Origin: Limnohabitans lacus
Lineage (GTDB): Bacteria > Pseudomonadota > Gammaproteobacteria > Burkholderiales > Burkholderiaceae_C
NCBI RefSeq assembly: GCF_030053395.1
Contig: NZ_JASGBH010000007.1
Span: forward strand, 1-64,000
Length of the DNA: 64,000 nucleotides
Direction: 5' to 3'
This document shows, in pieces, positions 57,123 through 64,000 of the stretch. The position numbers were made by a program, and so were the translations under genes. The notes under the pieces were generated by a model. The model had not been told where the DNA came from, searched no databases, and worked only from the letters and a program-made list of their open reading frames with translations. Each line of letters begins with the position of its first letter. Position 1 is the first letter of the stretch.

Positions 57123-57692
57123 TCACGTCTTAGGCAGGGTCACACCCACTTGGCCCTGGTACTTGCCACCACGGTCTTTGTAGCTGGTTTCGCAGACTTC
57201 ATCGCTCTCAAAGAACAAGACCTGGGCGCAACCTTCGCCCGCATAAATCTTGGCGGGCAAGGGGGTGGTGTTGGAAAACTCCAGCGTCACATAGCCTTCC
57301 CACTCGGGCTCAAAGGGTGTCACGTTGACGATGATGCCGCATCGGGCGTAGGTGCTTTTGCCCAAGCAAACGGTCAGCACATTGCGCGGAATGCGGAAAT
57401 ATTCCACCGTGCGGGCCAGTGCAAAACTGTTGGGCGGGATGATGCAGACGTCGGACTCGATGTCCACAAAGCTTTTCTCGTCGAAATTCTTCGGGTCCAC
57501 CACCGTGCTGTAGATGTTGGTGAACACCTTGAACTCGGGCGCGCAGCGGATGTCGTAGCCGTAGCTGCTGGTGCCGTAGCTCACGATTTTCTGGCCGGCG
57601 GCGTTTTGGCGGATCTGGCCGGGTTCAAACGGCTCGATCATGCCGTGCTGCTCTGCCATGCGGCGGATCCATTTGTCGCTCTTGATGCTCAT
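57123..57692 (-). CDS. dcd: dCTP deaminase
   Basis: 189 residues from the ATG at 57692; six more codons upstream are open. Dcd makes dUTP from dCTP for thymidylate synthesis. Conserved signs are [13 protein letters not shown], the [17 protein letters not shown] catalytic segment with Glu, and [12 protein letters not shown]. Length matches the proteobacterial enzyme. Confidence 0.94.
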   Translation of the reverse strand: MSIKSDKWIRRMAEQHGMIEPFEPGQIRQNAAGQKIVSYGTSSYGYDIRCAPEFKVFTNIYSTVVDPKNFDEKSFVDIESDVCIIPPNSFALARTVEYFRIPRNVLTVCLGKSTYARCGIIVNVTPFEPEWEGYVTLEFSNTTPLPAKIYAGEGCAQVLFFESDEVCETSYKDRGGKYQGQVGVTLPKT

Positions 57693-57732
57693 GGTGTGCC
57701 CTTGTGTCAATGCCGCTATTTTAGGGGGGCTC

Positions 57733-57755
57733 GCCCTACGCTCGGGGCGTAGGGC
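57733..57755. other. Hairpin between dcd and the BMP-type gene
   Basis: GCCCTACGC (57733-57741) pairs perfectly with GCGTAGGGC (57747-57755). On the plus strand it is followed by TTTGCG only; a weak or stabilising structure after the BMP gene. Confidence 0.4.
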
Positions 57756-57762
57756 TTTGCGT

Positions 57763-58848
57763 TCATCGGCTGATCTTGCCCTGCACGCCCTGGACCAGGT
57801 AGTTCATGCCCAAAATCTGACCGTCGTTCAGGCTTTGGCCTGCGGAGATCACTTCGCGGCCCTCGTTGTCGGTGATGGGGCCAGCAAAGGGCAGCAATTT
57901 GCCCGCGCCCACCTGCTTTTGTTTGGCCAAGATTTCGTCTTGCACCTTCTTGGGCACCTTGGGGCCAAAGTCGCCCACGCGGATCATGCCGTCCTTCACA
58001 CCGCCCCACACGCTGCCCGAAGTCCAGCTGCCGTTGATGGCGGCCTTGACTCGGGCGGTGTAGTAGTCACCCCACTGGTGGGTCACGGCAATGATCTGTG
58101 CATCGGGGCCGGCTTTGCGCATGTCCGAGTGGTAGGCCACCGCCATCTTGCCGCGCTCTTGGGCTGCGGCCATCACGGCTGTGGAGCCGGTGTGGAAGGC
58201 GATCACATCCACGTCTTGGTTGAACAAGGCCATGGCCGCTTCGCGCTCTTTGGGTGGATCGAACCAGGCGTTGAGCCAGACCACTTTGACGATGGCTTTG
58301 GGGTTGACCGAGCGCATGCCCAAAGTGAAGGCGTTGATGCCTTGCAGCACTTCAGGAATGGGAAAACCCGCCACATAACCGGCCACATTCGATTTGGTCA
58401 TGCGCCCAGCGGCGATGCCGGCCAAATAGCGGCCTTCGTAATAGCGGGCATTCGAAGCCGCCACGTTGGCCGCGGTCTTGAAGCCGGTGACCGACTCGAA
58501 CTTCACATTCGGAAAGTCCTTGGCCACCTTGAGCGTGGGCTCCATGTAGCCAAAGCTGGGCGTGAAGATGATCTGGTGGCCTTGGCTGGCCAGGTCGCGG
58601 ATCACGCGCTCGGCATCGGCGCCTTCGGGCACATCGGCCACAAAGGTGGTCTTGACCTGATCACCCAAAGCCTTCTCGACGGCCTTGCGGCCCTCGTCGT
58701 GCTGACGCGTCCAGCCCGCCTCGGTGATAGGCGAGACATAGACGAAGCCGGCCTTGATCGGCTCGGCAGATTTGGTGGGTGTTTGTGCCTGAACGGCAAT
58801 CGGAAAAAAGCAAGCGGCCACGAGCGTGGCAGCGAGGTTTTTGTACAT
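57763..58848 (-). CDS. BMP-family nucleoside-binding protein, soluble periplasmic form
   Basis: 361 residues. It resembles the neighbouring 378-residue BMP protein along its length (both have ERVIRD(L/M)A.QG, FGYMEP and K(V/T)VW(V/L)N.WF.PPKE), so the two are paralogues. The N-terminus is an ordinary signal peptide ending AVQA-Q; a Cys at residue 13 sits too early for a lipobox, so it is likely free in the periplasm. It should bind nucleosides or related purines and share the ABC transporter encoded upstream. Own ribosome-binding site GAGGACT; flanked by hairpins, so probably monocistronic. Confidence 0.85.
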   Translation of the reverse strand: MYKNLAATLVAACFFPIAVQAQTPTKSAEPIKAGFVYVSPITEAGWTRQHDEGRKAVEKALGDQVKTTFVADVPEGADAERVIRDLASQGHQIIFTPSFGYMEPTLKVAKDFPNVKFESVTGFKTAANVAASNARYYEGRYLAGIAAGRMTKSNVAGYVAGFPIPEVLQGINAFTLGMRSVNPKAIVKVVWLNAWFDPPKEREAAMALFNQDVDVIAFHTGSTAVMAAAQERGKMAVAYHSDMRKAGPDAQIIAVTHQWGDYYTARVKAAINGSWTSGSVWGGVKDGMIRVGDFGPKVPKKVQDEILAKQKQVGAGKLLPFAGPITDNEGREVISAGQSLNDGQILGMNYLVQGVQGKISR

Positions 58849-58884
58849 GGTAGTCCTCTACATGGCCCCGAAATTGAACAAAAC

Positions 58885-58909
58885 AAAGCCCGCCGGGGCA
58901 GCGGGCTTT
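58885..58909 (-). terminator. Terminator after the adenine deaminase gene
   Basis: AAAGCCCGC (58885-58893) pairs with GCGGGCTTT (58901-58909); on the minus strand GTTTTGTTC follows. It separates the deaminase from the second BMP gene. Confidence 0.7.
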
Positions 58910-58941
58910 GGCATTATTTTAGCGGCGCACGACCTGCGCCC

Positions 58942-60075
<1,134 letters not shown>

Positions 60076-60106
60076 TCAACAACCCAAAGGTTGTCAGATC
60101 GCCGGC

Positions 60107-61243
60107 TTACTTGCCGCCAGGGATCTTGCCTTCCACGCCCTTGACGTAGAAGTTGATGCCACCCAAGAACTTGTCGTCAGCGACGGCGTCCTTGGCCAGC
60201 ACTTCTTTGCCGTCTTGACCCATGATCGGGCCCTTCCAGATTTCGAAGGTACCGGCTTTCAGGCCGGCTTTGATCTCTTCCACTTTCTTCTTGGTGTCTT
60301 CGGGCACGTCAGCGGCCACCGACACGAAGTCAATGGCGCCTTCTTTCACGCCCCACCAGCTTTGACCGGTGGCCCACTTGCCTTCGAGCGCGTCACGTGT
60401 GGCCTTGATGTAGTAAGGACCCCAGTTGATCACGGCCGAACCCAGGTGGGCTTTGGGGCCGTAGGCGGTCATGTCGGAGTCCCAACCAAAGGCGCGCTTG
60501 CCCATCTTCTCGGCGGTCTGCAGCACAGCAGGCGAGTCGGTGTTTTGCATCAGCACGTCAGCGCCGCCATTGATCAGGGCTGTGGCGGCTTCGGTTTCTT
60601 TCGGTGGGTTGAACCAGTCGTTGACCCAAACCACTTTGGTCTTGATCTTGGGGTTCACGGATTGCGCACCCATGGTGAAGCTGTTGATGTTGCGGATCAC
60701 TTCAGGAATTGGGATGGAGCCGACCACACCAATGGTGTTGGACTTGGTCATCTTGCCTGCCACGACGCCAGCCATGTAAGCGCCTTGGTAGGTGCGGCTG
60801 TCGTAGGTGCGCATGTTCTCGGCGGTTTTGTAGCCGGTGGCGTGCTCGAACTTGACGTCCTTCAAATCGGCAGCGGCTTTGAGCATGGGCTCCATGTAGC
60901 CGAAGGTGGTGCCGAAAATCAGCTTGTTGCCTTGACCGGCCATGTCGCGGATCACGCGCTCGGCGTCAGCGCTTTCCGGCACTTTTTCGACGAAGCTGGT
61001 GACGATCTTGTCACCGAATTCTTTTTCCAGGGCTTTGCGGCCGTTGTCGTGCGCAAAAGTCCAGCCACCGTCACCCACAGGGCCCACATAGGCAAACGCG
61101 ATCTTCAGGGGTTCGGCTTTGGCAGCTGCTGGCGCTTCGGCCTTGGGGGCCTCTTCTTTTTTACCGCAGCCGACCAGTGCAGCGGCAGCCACAGCGGTCA
61201 AGGCGACCATCTTGACGACGGTGCGTTTGGAGATGTCTGTCAT
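60107..61243 (-). CDS. BMP-family nucleoside-binding lipoprotein
   Basis: 378 residues. The signal peptide ends with a lipobox (ALVGCGKK, Cys near residue 26), so the protein is anchored to the membrane facing the periplasm. The BMP/PnrA fold binds purine nucleosides in characterised members. It is the last gene of the ABC operon. It parallels the soluble paralogue at 57763-58848. Confidence 0.9.
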   Translation of the reverse strand: MTDISKRTVVKMVALTAVAAAALVGCGKKEEAPKAEAPAAAKAEPLKIAFAYVGPVGDGGWTFAHDNGRKALEKEFGDKIVTSFVEKVPESADAERVIRDMAGQGNKLIFGTTFGYMEPMLKAAADLKDVKFEHATGYKTAENMRTYDSRTYQGAYMAGVVAGKMTKSNTIGVVGSIPIPEVIRNINSFTMGAQSVNPKIKTKVVWVNDWFNPPKETEAATALINGGADVLMQNTDSPAVLQTAEKMGKRAFGWDSDMTAYGPKAHLGSAVINWGPYYIKATRDALEGKWATGQSWWGVKEGAIDFVSVAADVPEDTKKKVEEIKAGLKAGTFEIWKGPIMGQDGKEVLAKDAVADDKFLGGINFYVKGVEGKIPGGK

Positions 61244-61287
61244 GTCAGTTCCTTTTGTTGGACAAGGTTACAGGGAGCGAAAGAATA

Positions 61288-62208
61288 TTATGAACCGGGA
61301 TGGAAGGGTTTTCCCAGCGATGCCGGCATGTTGATGCGAATCCAGGTCGGGTTGCGCGAAATCAGGGCCAACACCACGATGGTCGCCACATACGGCAGCG
61401 CCGTGAGCAATTGGCTGGGCACATCTACCCCCATGCCTTGCAAATGGAATTGCAGCATGGTCACGCCGCCAAACAGGTATGCGCCCAGCAAGACCCGTAT
61501 CGGACGCCAGGTGGCAAAAGTCGTCAGCGCCAGAGCGATCCAGCCCTTGCCCGCCACCATGCCCTCGACCCACAAGGGGGTGTAAACCACCGAGATGTAG
61601 GCGCCCGACAAGCCGCACAGAGCGCCCCCGGCGACCACCGCCACCAAGCGGATGCGTCGCACCGGGTAACCCAACGCATGGGCGGAATCGGGCGACTCGC
61701 CCACCGAGCGCAGCACCAAACCGGGGCGGCTTTTGTACAAAAACCAAATGAGGCCCAGAACCAGTGCCATGGTCACGTACACCAGCGGGTGTTGACGGAA
61801 CAAAGCGGGGCCGACCAAGGGGATGTCTGCGAGGTAAGGCACAGCGTACGAAGCACGCTCGGGCACCTTCTCTTGCACATACGCAATGCCCGCAAAGGCC
61901 GAGAAACCGGCGCCAAACAAACTCAACGCCAAGCCGGTGGCATATTGGTTGGTGCCCAGCCAGATGACCAGCACGCCAAAAATGGCGGCCAGCACAGCCC
62001 CCGCGCCCATGCCTGCGGCAAAACCGATCCAGTCGTTGCCGGTGTGGACCACAGCGGCAAAACCGGCGATGGCCGCGCACAGCATCATGCCCTCGGCCCC
62101 AAGATTGAGCACACCGGCTTTTTCATTGATCAGCAAACCCAAAGCGGCCAAGGCCAACACGGTGCCCGCGTTCAGCGTGGCGGCCACCAACAGTGCGTAC
62201 GATTCCAT
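61288..62208 (-). CDS. ABC transporter permease (nucleoside family, small subunit)
   Basis: 306 residues with about eight membrane segments and the EKAGVLNLGAEGMM motif shared by the branched-chain/nucleoside permease family. The start abuts the end of the upstream permease gene. With its neighbours it forms a NupP/NupQ-like pair for nucleoside import. Confidence 0.92.
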   Translation of the reverse strand: MESYALLVAATLNAGTVLALAALGLLINEKAGVLNLGAEGMMLCAAIAGFAAVVHTGNDWIGFAAGMGAGAVLAAIFGVLVIWLGTNQYATGLALSLFGAGFSAFAGIAYVQEKVPERASYAVPYLADIPLVGPALFRQHPLVYVTMALVLGLIWFLYKSRPGLVLRSVGESPDSAHALGYPVRRIRLVAVVAGGALCGLSGAYISVVYTPLWVEGMVAGKGWIALALTTFATWRPIRVLLGAYLFGGVTMLQFHLQGMGVDVPSQLLTALPYVATIVVLALISRNPTWIRINMPASLGKPFHPGS

Positions 62209-63284
62209 CAGGCTTTCCCTCCCTGGGCCGACGCGACCCAGCGCAAGCGGTAGGCCACCAAGGTGTCACACGCCAGCAAACAAAACAAAAGCAAGCCCTG
62301 GAAGACGCCGGTGATTGACTTGGGCAGGCCCAGACGCGATTGCGCCAGCTCCCCACCGATGTAGAACATGCTCATCAGCACCGCCGACAGCACCATGCCT
62401 GCTGGGTGCAAACGCCCCACAAAGGCCACGATGATGGCGGCAAAACCGTAGCCCGCAGGCACATAAGGCGTGAGCTGGCCAATCGGCCCAGCCACCTCCA
62501 AAGCACCGGCCAATCCGGCTGCACCGCCTGAAGTGAGCAAAGCCACCCACAAAGCCTTGCGCGAAGAAAAACCCGCATAACGTGCGGCATCAGGCGCCAG
62601 GCCGCCCACCTGCTGGGCAAAGCCCGCCCGGGTGCGGAACAAAAACACCCACAACGCGCCCGCACAGGCCAACGCGATCAACAGGCCGACGCTCACGCGC
62701 GATCCGGTCATCAGGCGAGGGATTTGCGTGACCGCTTCAAAGGTCTTGGTCTGCGGGAAGTTGTAACCGGCCGGGTCTTTCCAAGGGCCATAAACCAAAT
62801 AGCTCAGCACCATGTCGGCCACATAGACCAGCATCAGGCTGACCAGAATTTCGCTGGCGTTGAAGCGGTCGCGCAGCAAGGCCGTCAGACCCGCCCACAG
62901 CATGCCGCCCAGCACCCCCGCCAAGATCACGGCCAACACGATCCAGCGGCCCGTCTCCTTGCCCGCCAGCAGCGCCATGCCACTGGCGCACACCGCCCCA
63001 ATCACGAACTGGCCCTCGGCCCCGATGTTCCACACATTGGAGCGAAAGCACACGGCCAAGCCCAGTGCAATCAACAAGAGCGGCGTGGCCTTGACCATCA
63101 ACTCGCCCAAGGCATAACCCGATTTGAGGGGCTCCCAGAAAAACATCTGCAAGCCGCGCACCGGGTCTTTGCCCAGCGCGATGAACAAGATCACCCCCAG
63201 CACCACGGTGAGCACCAGCGCCAGCACCGGCGAGGCATAGGTCCACAGGCGCGAAGCCTGAGGACGCGCTTCAAGCTTGAGCAT
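62208..63284 (-). CDS. ABC transporter permease (nucleoside family, large subunit)
   Basis: 358 residues, about nine membrane segments, with FRSNVWNIGAEGQFVIGA. It pairs with the smaller permease. It overlaps the ATPase gene by 14 nt, so the ATPase and both permeases are translated together. Confidence 0.92.
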   Translation of the reverse strand: MLKLEARPQASRLWTYASPVLALVLTVVLGVILFIALGKDPVRGLQMFFWEPLKSGYALGELMVKATPLLLIALGLAVCFRSNVWNIGAEGQFVIGAVCASGMALLAGKETGRWIVLAVILAGVLGGMLWAGLTALLRDRFNASEILVSLMLVYVADMVLSYLVYGPWKDPAGYNFPQTKTFEAVTQIPRLMTGSRVSVGLLIALACAGALWVFLFRTRAGFAQQVGGLAPDAARYAGFSSRKALWVALLTSGGAAGLAGALEVAGPIGQLTPYVPAGYGFAAIIVAFVGRLHPAGMVLSAVLMSMFYIGGELAQSRLGLPKSITGVFQGLLLFCLLACDTLVAYRLRWVASAQGGKA

Positions 63285-64000
63285 GCTGCACCTCCTGCGC
63301 GGGGCTGGGCCACAGGCCGCTCATCCATTCGCCAATCCGCTCCACCGTGGCTTCGGCCCGGGGCAACGAGGGCGACAAACGGCCCTTGGCGATCACATGC
63401 AATCGATCCGAAATTTCAAACAACTCTTCCAGCTCCTCACTCACCACCAGCACCGCGCAACCCGCGTCGCGCAGCGCCAAAATCTCAGCGCGGATCTGCG
63501 CCGCTGCGCCCACATCCACACCCCAAGTCGGTTGCGAGACGATCAAGAGCTTGGGGGCAGCACTGATCTCACGCCCCACGATGAACTTTTGCAAATTGCC
63601 GCCCGAGAGCGACCTTGCTGCCGCATCCGGCCCCGAGGCCTTGACCTTGAAGCGCGCGATGATGCTGCGCGCCTGATCGGCCAGCGTGCCCATGCGGATC
63701 CAGCCGCCAGAGCCCAGCGCCTCGCTGCGCGTGAGCAGCAGGTTGTGCGCCAGACTCATGGACGGCACCGCACCCCGGCCCAGACGCTCTTCGGGCACAC
63801 AGTGCAAACCCAAACTGCGCCGGGCACGCGGGGCCCAATGGCCCACGCCCTGCCCTGCCAAGGTGATCGACGAGGCTGGCGAACGGGTGTCTTCCCCCGA
63901 CAAGGCCCACATCAGTTCGCGCTGACCGTTGCCCGAGACCCCGGCCAAGCCCACCACTTCGCCGCTGCGCACTTGCAGGTCAATCCCCTGCAAATCCACA
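63271..64000 (-). CDS. ABC transporter ATPase, second nucleotide-binding domain (partial)
   Basis: The visible part (about 243 residues) is the C-terminal ATP-binding domain of a two-domain ATPase of the sugar/nucleoside type. GVSGNGQREL is the degenerate Walker A typical of the second domain, LSGGNLQKFIVGRE is the signature motif and LLIVSQPTWGVDVGAA the Walker B region. The gene runs past the window edge; the first in-frame GTG at the edge is not its start. Substrate inferred as purine nucleosides from the operon. Confidence 0.9.
   Translation of the reverse strand, partial: VDLQGIDLQVRSGEVVGLAGVSGNGQRELMWALSGEDTRSPASSITLAGQGVGHWAPRARRSLGLHCVPEERLGRGAVPSMSLAHNLLLTRSEALGSGGWIRMGTLADQARSIIARFKVKASGPDAAARSLSGGNLQKFIVGREISAAPKLLIVSQPTWGVDVGAAAQIRAEILALRDAGCAVLVVSEELEELFEISDRLHVIAKGRLSPSLPRAEATVERIGEWMSGLWPSPAQEVQHAQA

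Noticed and set aside
57098-57125. ATTTTGGGC/GCCCAAAAT hairpin after dcd as an intrinsic terminator
   Set aside because: A perfect stem, but no T run follows on the minus strand, so a terminator call is not supported.

Overview
The window is chromosomal DNA from a betaproteobacterium, most probably a Comamonadaceae member (Limnohabitans/Rhodoferax/Acidovorax relatives). The evidence is conserved Burkholderiales gene order (lepA-lepB-rnc-era-recO-pdxJ-acpS-nagZ; plsX-fabH-fabD-fabG-acpP-fabF; hemC-hemD-hemX-hemY divergent from ppc), high G+C coding sequence, and a palindromic repeat of a type I associate with this family. The genus is inference. No rRNA, tRNA, CRISPR array, prophage or complete insertion sequence was seen.

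Layout. 1-3230: an AT-richer, probably accessory patch. A GTG-started OmpA-domain protein is followed by a BapA-like Ig-repeat surface protein whose 3' end runs into what looks like an IS21-type transposon end. 3231-13182 (minus): the lepA operon, with stop/start overlaps of the ATGA or TGATG type at many junctions, preceded by a degP/mucD protease gene. 13179-20021 (minus): a YgfX-like small membrane protein, then fatty-acid synthesis genes, rpmF and yceD. Between fabF and degP the usual rpoE-rseA-rseB cassette is absent. 20047-21434 (plus): a Maf-type pyrophosphatase and an RsmI-like methylase. 21439-24442 (minus): sppA, a Rieske protein, a HAD phosphatase and rluC, divergent from rne. 25015-27897 (plus): RNase E with a long structured leader. 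27960-33541 (minus): a FAD/NAD(P)-binding protein and the hem cluster. 33616-42090 (plus): ppc, argH, a hemerythrin, an lldD-like enzyme, dinB and a crotonase. 42288-50114: polA, thrB, a BPSS1780-family membrane protein, slyD and uvrD. 50202-57692: a doubtful small ORF, GMP reductase, a TauE/SafE permease, an esterase, a TonB-dependent receptor, rhlE and dcd. 57763-64000 (minus): a purine/nucleoside uptake and salvage block with a BMP-family ABC transporter (its ATPase cut by the window edge), an adenine-deaminase-type enzyme and a second BMP-family binding protein.

Most of the window is housekeeping. I found no convincing new multi-gene system. The observations most worth checking are an in-frame insertion of a palindromic repeat in nagZ, the missing sigma-E cassette, a candidate short RNA upstream of lepA, the structured rne leader, the transposon-truncated adhesin, and 21-bp-spaced direct repeats upstream of the lldD-like gene.
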